Positions 1 through 10,958 of a stretch of 64,000 nucleotides of DNA are shown here, in pieces. The notes below the pieces were generated by a model that did not search any database, was not told the DNA's origin, and saw nothing but the letters and a program-made list of their open reading frames with translations. The DNA is taken from contig NC_092526.1 of NCBI RefSeq assembly GCF_037038585.1, positions 40,621,501-40,685,500 of the forward strand, given 5' to 3'. The translations under genes and the position numbers were made by a program. The DNA comes from Patagioenas fasciata (lineage: Eukaryota; Chordata; Aves; Columbiformes; Columbidae). Position 1 is the first letter of the stretch; every line of letters starts with the position of its first letter.

Positions 1-2640
1 CTATCAACGCTTCCAGTGCTGAAACTCTCTTACCTGTGTCCAGGTCTGTCCACAAGAACACTGCAAGACTGGTGTTTGACCATTGCCAAATCACCGATCC
101 AAATCCAGCAGACACTGATTTCCATCCAGTAATTTCCAATGATGGTTCATTGACGAAGTTAATCACATCAGCTCATCTTCTGTTGGACAGATATCGGCAT
201 CACAAATTATGGCTGGGGGCTACCTCCTCATTCTAGCTGGGGGTAAAATGACCTTGGATCAGGAATTCTTCCGATTCCACCAGTCTGGTGGACCAGGAAT
301 GATGCTCCAAATAAAAGGAAAACCAACTGTGCATGTGTAGTGATTTCTCAGTAACAATTATTCCCTCAGGATTCAGAGTGGGAAATGAGTAAGAGGGAAA
401 TGATGTGTTTAGTGTAAAGTAAAACAGTTTATAACTTTGCATCTAAAAAGCATGTCGTCCTATTTTGATAGCAAGAATCTGCACGGATCTGAGCCAGATC
501 CACTTCACCTTGAGAGGTGAAGGGCATCATGCTTCACCTTTCCATCCAATAGGACCACTTGTGCCAGTGTCACAGTTATCATAGCTGCAACAATCAAAGA
601 AAAAAGAGAAGAGCAATGGCACCGTAAAACCCAGCAGCCTTTGAACTTAAGATAACCGGGGTGCTGCAATGAGGAGAGTTATTGAATGTACAAAGAGGAG
701 AGGAAAGCCAGCTTTTCTTCTCAAGAGGAAAGAAAAATTTGAGTAATCAGAGTTAAAACGGCCCTAATAGTTTGCATGTTCATCTGCATGTGTAGTTTGC
801 CAATACTGCTGCAAGAAAACACTCAAGATTTTCATCTTCAGTTCAATAATCCATGTACTGAGTAAAGATTTCAATGCAAAGCTTACAAAGCAGGAAAATG
901 GTTGAAAAAAAGAAAACTAAAGTACTACACATTCCCATTTACATTCCAAATTTATAAGAAAATCTAGAATAATTCCAAACATCTGCAGTCTAACGCAACC
1001 ACCACCACTGACAGATCCAAGGATACTGCAGATCATGTCAGAATGTGTGAACATTCTACACACGGAACAACAACGAAATCTCTTTTCCTCTGGTATGCAA
1101 AGAATCTGGAAACCCCTGTCACGCGGGGGGAAAATGACTGGTGAGGGGAGAGTTTTCTGTAAGCCTGGTTATTTTAATTCACGATCATCCCACACTTTGA
1201 CAGAGGAAGGGCTCTTCTGGGAAACAGGGTTTCTGGAAAGAAAGTCACTAATTCTAGGATGACTCACGTGTTCTCCTATCCCCAAAAGAGCTCTGAGAAA
1301 AAACACACCTCAAGGGGACAGTACCAAAGAGAACTTAAATGTAAGTTTCTGGGTTTAGTTAACTTTCAGACTTTCCTGAACAAAGCGTAAGATTTTAAAG
1401 GTCATGAATTTCTCACATACTGCACAGCAAACCACCTTTGCCACAGCTATATTTGTCTAAGTCTGCACTATCTTTTGATCCTGAGTACTGCACTGCACAC
1501 AAGGTTAACAAGAAGAGTATTTTTTAAGGTAAACACCTGAGAATGTTGGTAAGCATATTTAACCCTCAGACCACAAATCATTTCCTTTCCACACTAAAAC
1601 AGGCAGAAAAACATCTGTATGTTCATTAGCTTCTACTAAGCTAACAAAGTTAATTGCACTCCTATTTGTGAACTACTTCACACTGCATCCAGTCCATACA
1701 GCATACAACCAAAATCAGGGACAGTTTTTTTTTTCCATTATCTACAGAGCAGGAACTAAAACTTCACATACAAAGACACACAAAACTCCAGTAACTCCCT
1801 GCTGGCATTAACAAGCAGAGACTGGTACACATGTATAAAGTTCAAGCAATTTTCCTCTTTTATGTTTAATACCACACATTAAACCCTTGTTCCAATGATT
1901 GCAGCACAAATGTTGCACAATATATAAATACCAATGCGATTCTAAAGACAAAGTATCCCTTACTAACAATGCTAAGTCAACGTATGAGGTCTCATTTTAA
2001 GAAAGGTCTTTAAAGAAAGGCAGGGAAACCCTTCACACTCTAAACGTAGTCTATAATAGAGTCTGTAATTTCTGACAGCATTTGTTTCTCTAACGCTTCA
2101 CAACTGTATCTGCAGCAGCAAAACCAGGATATAACATGAGCGGGTGTAGCCCTGAGTGGAATAACGACCTTTGTTTGAGATGAGCCATGCGGAAGCCACT
2201 GTGCTGAAGGGAAAGAACAGGAGTGACTTCACCACAGGAGCCACCAAAGCTGCGTTTTGTGCTTCCTCTGCTCTGAGGAGGCCGGGCTAGGGACACCAGG
2301 CAAAGCTGACTGCATTTTAGGTCTGTATCAGCTGGCACTTTCCTAAGTCCTGGACTGTTTAGAGCCTGCTCCAGAGCTTCCACATTTCCCAATGAAACAA
2401 AGAAGATTTGGTACGAGATACTTAGTGAAAAAAACAGAGAAATCCCGCAGGAACTTTCATATTTCTCATTACTGTACGAGGCTTAAACAGTTAGTTCTCT
2501 GTGTAAGCTAGCAGTGACCACGCCAATTGCCACTTCGAGATGTTTAACACCACAGTCCTCCCAATAAAACAAAACAACCGGCTTAAAACTGGTTTTACCG
2601 TAGGGAATCTACGCATATTTCCGCTCAGCATTCTAACCAC
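1..2640. other. Non-coding stretch, no recognised gene
   Basis: AT-rich unique-looking DNA with only short unsupported ORFs. No protein family was recognised in any frame. By mammalian synteny, CFLAR on the minus strand would be expected here or further left, with this stretch as its first intron, but no death-effector-domain coding exon is visible. On the minus strand a good donor consensus (CAG|GTAAGAG) falls at positions 34/33 and could close a non-coding exon running out of the window. Confidence 0.4.
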
Positions 2641-2649
2641 GTCATTTTA

Positions 2650-3500
2650 AATGGCAGTTGGAAAATGAAGCGAGAGGAAAACTCCGCTCTAGCAGATTTG
2701 AAAGAGTTGGGGGCGCTGGGCCGCGCGAGGTCCCGGGTCTCCCGGTCTCCTCAGAGCCGGCCGGGCTCAGCGCCCCCGCATCCCGCGGTGCTGCGGCGCC
2801 TATCCTGAGGGTGCAGAGGGACGACAGAGGTGTGAGGAAAAGGCAAAGGGAGAGGTGTATCACGCACCCGAACGAGCCGGGGAAGCCTCATCTACGGCAG
2901 CAGGATGGGTCCGGCGCTCGCAGCAGGAGGAGGAGAAGGGGGCGGCTCCGGACAGCACCGGGCGGGGTTTGACGTATCCCTTCTCTTTTGTCACATCAGC
3001 AAGAAACGCAGAGCGCTTTTCGGTCGTGCTTAGCGCCACCGGAGAGCCCTGAACCAGCTCTGCGCGTAGACAGCAACGCCGTTCAGGACAGAGACCTCCC
3101 CGCGCTGAGGGGCGAGGGAGCTGCCTCTCGCCACCTTCCCATCATTATGCGTGTGCCGGCGCACGTTCGCTAACCCTTACGATTTTACCGCGAGTCCGGC
3201 CGTTACGTATTCCAGTTTTTCTGTTTTTCGGTTTCTTTTATAGCCTCCCCAGGACAAGGAGCCCGGAAAGGAGCCCACGGGCGCCACACAAGATGGCGGC
3301 AGGGCCGGGCCGGGCGCAGGGTGGGCTCGTCCCGCCCGACTGGGGCGTGGCGGTCACGCACAAAATGGCGCCCGGCGCAGCTCTGTGGGAAGATGCTGGC
3401 AGCAGAGCGGTCGGTACGTGTGTAGACGTTTATGGGACAATATTTTTTTTTGTACTTCTGCTGGTGCGCGGAGAGGTCAAACAGCTTTCTGTTGGCCCCA
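2650..3500. promoter_or_regulatory. CpG island, probable promoter (CFLAR-side or an unannotated transcript)
   Basis: G+C and CpG rise abruptly from about 2690 to 3420 against AT-rich flanks. Visible motifs include a CRE/AP-1-like TGACGTA at 2970-2976 and a strong YY1-type CAAGATGGCGGC at 3289-3300. A second ATGGCG core lies near 3365. A plus-strand donor-like TCG|GTACGTG has its cut after 3413. Synteny (ORC2-HYCC2-NDUFB3-CFLAR in mammals) makes this the expected place for the CFLAR promoter reading left. The sense orientation of the YY1 motif and the donor suggest a plus-strand transcript may also start here. Promoter status is inferred from composition and motifs. Confidence 0.55.
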
Positions 3501-6500
3501 GTAGCCGTTGAGTGGTAGCAGAGCGTTGTTCAGTGAGCAGGTGCAGACTTTTGTAAGCGTTTTGGCGGGAGTTACACAGAAGCAAAGCCCTTGCTTCACT
3601 CGTGTCTTGCTCTATCTGAGCAGTCGTAGTGAGGATGCTATATGTATGTGAAAGTTGTATGCTTCTCGTTGTTGTATAACCTTCAGTAAATGTTCAGTAA
3701 CGCCTTGTTGTGATTCCTTTGGTATAAACCAGCAACTTCTGTGAAGCAACTTATTTGGAGGTGCTGGTGTTGTAGCTGGAGCTGCTCCTGTAAAGGCCTA
3801 AACCACAAAATTGTGGACTGTTTTATCAGCTGAACAAGACAAAACCCACCTCTATATAGGATGAAATTAGACATATAACTGCCAGCTCGATGGGTTTCAA
3901 TGCTTTTACAGAACAGTGAGTGATTTTTTTGTCCTGCTAACACATGGCATTGGGTTGGTGCTGAGGTAGAAGGAAACCAGCTACCTGCTGTGGGTCTAGT
4001 CACACTTTCTCCTTGGATCTATTCCACACAAACACATAAAGACTTGTACAGGCTAATTAATAGAAGAGATTTAATGAGATAGTATGCCTGCAGGCTTATG
4101 AAGGAAGATTTTTTTCCTTTTTTAATGATTGAATGAATGATTTGACAACACAGCCATTACTTAAGCAACTGATCTACTTTTCTGTTTGCTTACTCCACTT
4201 TTCCCTTAATTAACATAATTTTTATTTGCTTACTGGGCAGTTTTCACATTTTTACAGGAAGCATTTATGAACTGTATGCGTTTCTTTCATTGTCTGCCCT
4301 GTTTTTAAGTTGAAATACTCTATGTTCATAGATAGGTTATTACGTAGAATGGGAACCGTACATCAGTATACATGTAGAACACAGAGTGTACCAGTAAGAT
4401 GAGATGTGATTGTAAAGAGATTGTCCTGTATGTTTCAATTTAGAGGGCGTTGGATATAAGTCTCTGGATTGGACATATGTCTCTCTATGCTTTCCTAACA
4501 GGTTTGATATGTTGTAGATTCTCCTAGTTATGTCAAACAAAAAAATCTTGAAGGATTTGTGCCTTCTAAATGCTATGAACTTGTCTTTTATGCTATATAT
4601 TTCAAAATCAGACTTGGTATGTTCAGAGTGAGTGCATTCCATCTGTATATATAAAAAGTGTCACTAGTTTCATTTGTTATGTGTTGATGTTGCTTTAATC
4701 ATTATTATTTTTATTAAAAAAAAAAGACTAAGTCACTAGGGGAACAGACTATTTTCAGAGGTTTTTCTTCTCCATTGGAACAATGGTAAAAGGATTATCT
4801 AATTTTCAGATTTCTATTTGGCCTACAACTGAGGATACAGAACGTATAGAGCATCTGTAAAATCAGCTCCCTGTCGCACTTTTAAAACAGTTTGGATGAA
4901 TCCCTGAATGTTTTGATACCCATGATCAAATCGGCAAACTTTATAGGAAGACAAGTGTAGATCTTGAGTGTGCTCCTTGTAACTTTCACATTTGGAAGAT
5001 TATGCCAATGATATAATGACGTAAGTAGGCAGCATCAGCAAAACCAACAGATAAATCACAAGTATACTTCTAAGTGAGCAGAAATAGCTCCTTGACTAAT
5101 GATGAAGATGGGGTTTCCACCTGCATTTCAGAAAGTGGAGCATCAGCAGTTCTGTTTTTCAGAACTTAACATCCAGAAAGAGCTTCCTGACTATGGTGTT
5201 GGAGTCATGTGTGTGGTTTGTGACCCCGTTCTGTGCCCTGAGAAACACCTGTGCTGGCAGAAAGGCTGTTGGGATGCAAGGCCAGCCATTGCCATGGTTA
5301 CAGCAGACACAGATTCAGTTCTGGTATTTTAATGCACAGCAAATACTTCAGCCTCATGCAGAATTAGTGTTATAATACCTGTGGAATAAAAATCTTTGAG
5401 TATTGTATGCATAATAACGAGACATTTTTATATTCCACAATACTGGCAAAATACAGTCAACATAGCTTGTTGTTTAGGGCTGTGGCTGCCGTCTGGCTCT
5501 TAAACTATTGAACAATACTACCTTAATTAATAAATATATAAATTTTACCTAAACTAGTCTAGTCTAACAGTGAATATGCCCAATATATTTGCTTATGTAG
5601 AATGTTGATAAGGCCGATTCTTATGATCTTCCCTATATGAGACAGCACTTACGCATGAGTTTAATTTTTAAATTTTTAATTTTGCATCTGTGGAAATACA
5701 AATTGAGACTACTTGCTTGTATGTAAGTTTTCTGGAAGCTATGGCTGAAATCAGAAGAGGTAAGATTTTGATTGTGTCAACTTCCTTCATATACAATAAA
5801 GTGATAAACAAAATAATCTGTTTTCAAAATTACCAAGAGATTTATTAGTTTATAGAGCAGCCAAAGTGCATTTTATGTATTTTACATTTTTTACTCTAAA
5901 TAAATAACATACCAAGATTATGTATGCTGAAAACTATTATAGTAACTTTTAAATCTATGTTCATCTGCTAGTGCTTGAAAATAATGTCTCTTCAGCTAGT
6001 GTAAATAAAGCTCTTCATTTTTAATGGAACTGTTTGCTGTATTCTACTTTGCTTAGTAAATGTGGCAGCAATGTAATTTTTGATTTCTGCATATTACACT
6101 GCAGATTTTGGTGCTTAGTGTCTGCCAAATTAACTGTTCAAAATGATTAAGTATAAGCTTTGGTGTTTTCATATCCTTTGGGTACTTTTTAAAGCTTTAA
6201 GGTCATATTTTTTCTTTAGAGACATAAGAGTGAATGGTGACAAATACTTTTAAGAAACGACAAATCATGCATTAGCACTTACTAGCAAATACTCATTGTT
6301 GAACCTGTAATTAATACAGTACAATTTTTCTCTTAAAAGCAACACACTTTCTCAATTTCATTTAACAGAACGTTGGCAGGGCTTGAAAGACCTAGGTTAA
6401 TAGCTTCCCCAGTTCTTTAAAGGATGGTACAGCAAAACCAAGAGCCTGTGTGTGTCGTCTTTTTTTCCCTGTGTTGAAGTCAGGTAAATCACGCTGGCTA

Positions 6501-6560
6501 TATTTTGTGATCCTTCCACAAAAATATAATAAAAGCAAACAAACATGGTTTTGCCTGTGG
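3501..6560. other. Intergenic DNA between the CpG island and the NDUFB3 3' end
   Basis: AT-rich with no recognised coding exon or repeat family. Plus-strand AATAAA hexamers lie at about 5383, 5787 and 6004. One of them could end a plus-strand transcript starting in the CpG island at about 3280, but no exon chain could be built. The short ORFs here match no family I recognise. Confidence 0.35.
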
Positions 6561-6565
6561 TGGCC

Positions 6566-6571
6566 TTTAAT
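6566..6571 (-). terminator. NDUFB3: Candidate NDUFB3 poly(A) signal (ATTAAA)
   Basis: On the minus strand ATTAAA lies about 90 nt downstream of the NDUFB3 stop codon, which fits a short 3' UTR. It is a variant hexamer. A canonical AATAAA on this strand is found only much further on, near 5837, so longer 3' ends are possible. Confidence 0.4.
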
Positions 6572-6658
6572 ATGCACATTTTAAGTACAGAGTGATCAGC
6601 AGGCTTACGTATATTTCAGAGTAGTGATTGGTAAGTATTAAATTGTTGTATTTGATCT

Positions 6659-6812
6659 TCAGTGATGGCCTTTGTTCTTTGGAGGAAACAGTGCATATTC
6701 AATGCCAAGAGCTATGACAAATGCTACAGATCCCCACTTGAGTCCCCTGGTAAAGACTTCTGCCAAGGTGACAGGTTTTGCAAAGCCACCCATGTATCTC
6801 CAGGCTTCGTTC
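6659..6812 (-). CDS. NDUFB3: NDUFB3 last coding exon
   Basis: Encodes residues 47-97 and the TGA stop at 6659-6661. It carries the conserved [13 protein letters not shown] segment, the single membrane helix and the terminal GHH. The acceptor AG is at 6814-6813 (minus strand), in phase 2 with the upstream exon. Confidence 0.95.
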
Positions 6813-8585
6813 CTAGAAGAAAAATGAAACCAAAAGAATAAAACAAGATCAGTGGAGCCACTGTACTAAACATTAGCGGGAATATCTTTGTTCAGAAAAA
6901 AATACAAAGGTATTCTAACTGGATATTCACTCAGACTGTCACATTTCTATCATTTAAGTAACAGGTGTTGCCCCAAGTTTAACTCTATGCATATAATTTG
7001 AGATACACGCAATGCCAGCAAACATCATTTGAGTAACAGAATTGCCTCCCAAAACTGATGTAATTGTTGTCTTCTGGTTTTACTCTGTTTCAAACCAAAT
7101 CAGAAGCCAGGAGCACATGCCTGGGCTGCAGTAACCAGGAAGGCTGGACAGTGTGACAGTATCTAGCACAGTTACATCTTAAAAGGGAATGTTTTTCCAG
7201 CTATGGGAAACTCATCCTAGTGTGGAGGCACTTTTTGTTTTACAATATAACACTTAACTATATTAGGGTCAGAAAAAGCTGCTAAAACTCATTAAAAAAA
7301 AAAAAAAATCTGAGAAGATTGTGTTTAGCTAAAAAGCTACAGAATATTGACAAACCTCACCCTGCTTTGCCTTACTGTTTTCAACCTATATTATTATTGA
7401 AACACTAGTCACTGCTGTAACTGACTACAAGTATTTATGTGCAGCACCACCAGTGTAACCTAGAGAAATGGACCCAGTTTGTCTCTTCTGAGGAGTCAAA
7501 GTCCTTCAGAAAAGGGGAAAAAAACCCCATTTGCAACAAAACCACCATTTCCAGAGAAGCTATAGGTTTTTTTAAACAAGGGAGTCAAGTATTTCTGTCC
7601 ATTGATAATCACATTGTGCAGATGGTTTCTGTGATTCAGGATGAAGGTGTATTGGCTTGGAGAGTATCTTTTGGTTTCATTTTTCTTCTAGGAATGTAGC
7701 CCTTCCTGAACTTGGAAGTGTATGCACTGAAAGTTGGGTTAATTTACACTAAATTTATGATATTAAACTGTCTGGTTCTTTATGGGAATAAATGTATTGC
7801 TTGCTGAAAACAATTTTGTCTGAAGCAAAGGAAAAACCAGAGTGAACAGTGCTCACACTCCACAGAAACAAAGGCAACATGAATGTGACACAGGCCTGCA
7901 AAGTTCATTGGCAACTGATAAACACTCATATCTCAGTCGAAATTATGTTTTACCTGATGCTTACAGCCTTAAACTGTTTCAAAGGAAGTGCCATCGATCA
8001 CAAACCCCTCCAGAGATTACAGCGTGTACAACTTTTTAACAGATTACTTATTTGCTCGTACATTTTTCTCCTAGTGATTTCAAGTGAAGGCCTCTGGAAT
8101 AGTTGGCTCATGCAGCTTTTTGCTTCCAGAAGAACCAGACTACACAGCACAAAACATTTAGGATTTGTATTCCCCAAGATTAAAGTGTCCTCATGTGTGA
8201 GAAATACGTTAAGCCCTGTTTTAACAACTGCCTAAATGATCCAGAATCACTCCAGCTAAAAAAAGAAGAGGTATTCATTGTAGAGTGGGACAAGTTAACA
8301 GGTAAAACTTAACTGAAACTCTGACTCATATATCTGAGATGCGTTTTCACTCTTTTTACTAAAGACAGAAAAATCTGCAATGACAAGGTTAAGCTGATGT
8401 TGCAAGATGACATATCAAGATCATTTTGGGGACACTTGGACTCACCGAGCCCACGGATCCCTCAGGCCCCGCTTAGCCAGCCTCTCCTGGACCTGCTCCA
8501 GCGGCGTGCCCTCTATCTTCCACTGCCTGTAGTCGGGGAGTTCCATTTTGCCGTGGCCATGGCCATGTTCACTTCCGTGCCCCAT
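6659..8585 (-). CDS. NDUFB3: NADH:ubiquinone oxidoreductase subunit B3 (complex I B12), two coding exons
   Basis: Accessory subunit of mitochondrial respiratory complex I, in the distal part of the membrane arm; structural rather than catalytic. The coding sequence is join(8446-8585, 6659-6812) on the minus strand, 97 codons plus TGA, close to the human length of 98. The N terminus is His/Gly-rich ([12 protein letters not shown]), then [18 protein letters not shown], then [18 protein letters not shown] across the exon junction. A single hydrophobic helix (about residues 72-89, [17 protein letters not shown]) is followed by a basic/His tail ending GHH. Splice sites are canonical (donor CG|GTGAG, acceptor CTAG|GAACG) and the split Arg codon is restored exactly. 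The start ATG lies two bases after an acceptor, so the 5' UTR is on an upstream exon in the shared CpG island. Nothing suggests a pseudogene: the introns are present and the frame is intact. Confidence 0.96.
6813..8445 (-). other. NDUFB3: NDUFB3 intron between the coding exons
   Basis: Intron with canonical GT-AG ends on the minus strand. Apart from a 15-A homopolymer at 7294-7308, no repeat or other gene was recognised. The 128-codon ORF on the opposite strand (7849-8235) resembles no known family. Confidence 0.85.
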
Positions 8586-8587
8586 AC
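8446..8587 (-). CDS. NDUFB3: NDUFB3 first coding exon
   Basis: Two untranslated bases (GT) follow the acceptor AG at 8589-8588, then ATG at 8585-8583. It encodes residues 1-46: the His/Gly-rich start and the [16 protein letters not shown] motif typical of this family. It ends CG|GTGAG in phase 2. Confidence 0.94.
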
Positions 8588-9379
8588 CTACAATGATAAA
8601 AGGTTTTTTATTGCTCAGAGAGTATGAGTATTTTCACACACTTGAAAAGAACAATAATACAGGAAAAACAGGGAGGTTACGAGAAATATTCCAAAGCACA
8701 TAACACCGCACATAAAGCATCTTCTGCATTTGTATGCTGTAGAATGAAGAGACTTTATGCTGCATTTCAGAAGCTGGTGATTAAGCACAGTAAGGCAAAC
8801 TGTGCAGACTGAAGTGCTGCTGTGTCGTGAGTCACTGCCCTCACATTCATGAAGCAGCTATGTAAATTTTCTGGGCCAGTGTCTGTAAATGCACTTTAGC
8901 AATAGCAGGGCCCACCAACTTGCAGGCTTTCCAGAGTGTATCAAAAAGCTCGGAGTCCAGTTTGGAAATCTCTAATTTAGGTAAGGACGAGCTGTGATCA
9001 CTAAGCTCTGGAGGAAATACAAGAAAAACGAAGATTTGGCTCCTCAGCTCCTTTTAAGTTGCCTCTAATTTGGTCAAACGTAACTGAGGTGATAGACAGG
9101 TACAGGTCAGATGGACAAGGAGATGCACCTTACTAGTCATTTCGCAAGACTGGGAAATATGTGCATTATTTAGATACACCTTGGAGAGAACTATGAAAAT
9201 ACTGAGGTTGTCATTAAAAACAGTGATCAGGACAGATGAGAAGGTGAATGTTTTCAGTGAGAAAATGGACTGCAATAAGACACCAATGGCTTTGAAATCT
9301 ATTTTCATAAAGCACCTGAGACTTTTCTGAGTCGGGATTTCTTATTTTAACGCACATCTGGTCGTGAAGAATAGATTTA

Positions 9380-9775
9380 GAATAATTGAATCGTTTTGGT
9401 TGGAAAAGCCCCCAAGCTCAAGTCCAACCATAACCCACCCCTAGCACTGCCCCATGTCCCTGAGAACCTCATGTCTGTCTGTCCAACCTTCCAGGGATGG
9501 TGACTCCAGCACTGCCCTGGGCAGTCTGTTCCGATGCCCCACAGCCCTTTGGGGAAGAAATTATTCCCCACATCCAACCTCAACCTCCCCTGGCGCAACT
9601 TGAGGCCGTTTCCTCTGCTCCTGGCGCTTGTTCCTGGGGAGCAGAGCCCGACCCCCCCTGGCTCCAAGCTCCTTTCAGGCAGTTCAGAGATCAGAAGGTC
9701 TCCCCTCAGCTCCTGTTCTCCAGCTGAACCCCCAGGTCCCTCAGCCGCTCCCATCACACTCGTGCTCCATTTAAC
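9380..9775 (-). mobile_element. CR1 LINE 3' fragment, inside NDUFB3 intron 1
   Basis: On the minus strand this is the 3' part of a CR1 non-LTR retrotransposon. The reading runs from the end of the reverse-transcriptase ORF (minus-strand residues GNGLKLRQGRLRLDVGNNFF) to a 3' end near 9380 (TTCAATTATTCT). The element is 5'-truncated, as usual for CR1, and its ORF is broken. Its left boundary relative to the CpG island, up to about 9850, is uncertain. It lies about 370 bp from the inferred NDUFB3 exon 1 donor. Confidence 0.85.
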
Positions 9776-10143
9776 GTCCTTAATTTTTGGAAGAACTGAC
9801 ACAATGGTGCCAAGGACACAGCGCAGCGCCTGCAACTCCTGAACCCCCAAGATAGGGAGGCACGCGAGGGGGATTCTCTTGCAGAGGAAACCTGAACAAG
9901 GGCTCGAATGCCCGGAAAGCTCCCCCCGGATTACCCGCACCCCTGCCGCGGAAGCTCAGGCCCCCCGGGCGGGGCGGGCGTCCGGAGAAGGGCGAGCGGC
10001 GGCTGCGCGAAGCCGCTGCGGCTCTGGGGCGCAACCCGGGGCAGCAAACGCCTCCGCCCGGCGCTCCCAGCCCACACGCAGACCGTCCCGGGCGGGCAGC
10101 AGCTCAGAGGGCCCGGCCCGCTCCCCTCCCCCGGGCCCGGTAC

Positions 10144-10230
10144 CTGCCCGCTCCCTGACTCTCCTCAGGACGCGGCCGCCACCCGGAAGCGGAAGCCGAC
10201 GCGACGACCGACCGCTACAGGAAGCGCATC
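10144..10230 (-). other. NDUFB3: NDUFB3 non-coding exon 1 (approximate 5' end)
   Basis: Minus-strand donor GGGCAG|GTACCG cuts after 10144, within the CpG island. The first coding exon starts with an acceptor only two bases before the ATG, so a 5' UTR exon must exist upstream, and this is the best donor seen in the island. The upstream limit is a guess. Confidence 0.5.
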
Positions 10231-10479
10231 CAGCCACAAGTGTTCCGGGAAGTTTCCGTTCCGCTGCCTTGGCAGACGCGGCGCGGCCGCCACCCAGCCC
10301 TCCGCTGCTGGCGGCGCTCCCGCGGCGGTGCAACGAGGCAGGTCCCGCACACGGAGCGGCGGCGCCGGAGCGGCTGGAGCGGCGGGGTGCGGGGGAGAGG
10401 AGGGAGACGCGGAGGAGGAAGCGGCCAATCAGTGCGGGGCTTGTTGGGAGCGGGCGCGGCCCAATGGGCGGGCGCGTTG

Positions 10480-10529
10480 TTGAGCTGCGGAGTTGCCAGC
10501 GCCTGGAGGTGGCGGCGGAGGAGAAGCGG
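10480..10529 (+). other. HYCC2: HYCC2 non-coding exon 1 (approximate 5' end)
   Basis: Donor AAGCGG|GTGAGG cuts after 10529, just downstream of the two CCAAT boxes. The exon contains no usable start codon in frame with HYCC2. The transcription start is inferred, not seen. Confidence 0.5.
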
Positions 10530-10915
10530 GTGAGGGGGTGGTGGAAGAGCGGCCGGTACCGAGGCCGGCGGGCGGGGCTGGGGCGGCGGGCGGGTTTGCC
10601 TGCCCCTCCCCTCGCGGCTTGGCCGTTGCCGGGTGTGCGAGCGGGCGCCATTGTTTCCCTCGCGCTGCCCTTCCCGCCATCGCCGCTCGCTGAGGTGCGA
10701 GCCCCCCACGGGCCCTCCCTCCCCGTGTCCGGCGGCTGTGGGGGGGGAGCACCCGCCGTTATGTAAAGCCCTGGGCCCGCTCCCCCGGCCCTGAGCGCGG
10801 GGTTCGCCTCGGCGGGGAAGGGGCTGCGGGGTAAACGAGAGGTGCTCGCACCGGCACCGGAGTTGTGGTTCTCAGGGGATGTGTCTTAAGCGAGCGTCGC
10901 TGTTTGTGTCCGCAG

Positions 10916-10958
10916 GAGAGGCGGGGAGACACCCTTGGTCCTGGGGCTGCGCTGAAGG
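10916..10958 (+). other. HYCC2: HYCC2 non-coding exon 2 (alternative or constitutive)
   Basis: A 43-bp exon-like segment between a good acceptor (TGTCCGCAG|GAGAGG) and a strong donor (GAAGG|GTGAGTG), 386 bp after the exon 1 donor. It has no ATG. It may be included only in some transcripts. Confidence 0.5.

Larger units (their letters stand above)
9880..10870. promoter_or_regulatory. CpG-island bidirectional promoter, NDUFB3 (-) / HYCC2 (+)
   Basis: A dense CpG island lies between two divergent genes. ETS-type GGAAG cores occur at 10183-10190 (CCGGAAGC), 10217-10225 (ACAGGAAGC) and around 10242-10257 on the NDUFB3 side. Two CCAAT boxes at 10425-10429 and 10461-10465 lie beside a GC box on the HYCC2 side. 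There is no obvious TATA box. ETS and NF-Y sites are typical of housekeeping bidirectional promoters. I infer minus-strand initiation near 10200-10250 and plus-strand initiation near 10480-10510; exact start sites cannot be read from sequence. Confidence 0.8.

Noticed and set aside
2090-2392. 100-codon minus ORF
   Set aside because: No recognisable family and no splice or promoter context; length is within chance expectation.
1-2640. CFLAR coding exons expected by synteny
   Set aside because: No death-effector-domain residues in any frame. Only promoter or first-intron sequence can be proposed.
9879-10766. 295-codon plus ORF and 231-codon minus ORF in the CpG island
   Set aside because: GC-rich stop-poor sequence over a bidirectional promoter; composition explains the open frames and no family is recognised.
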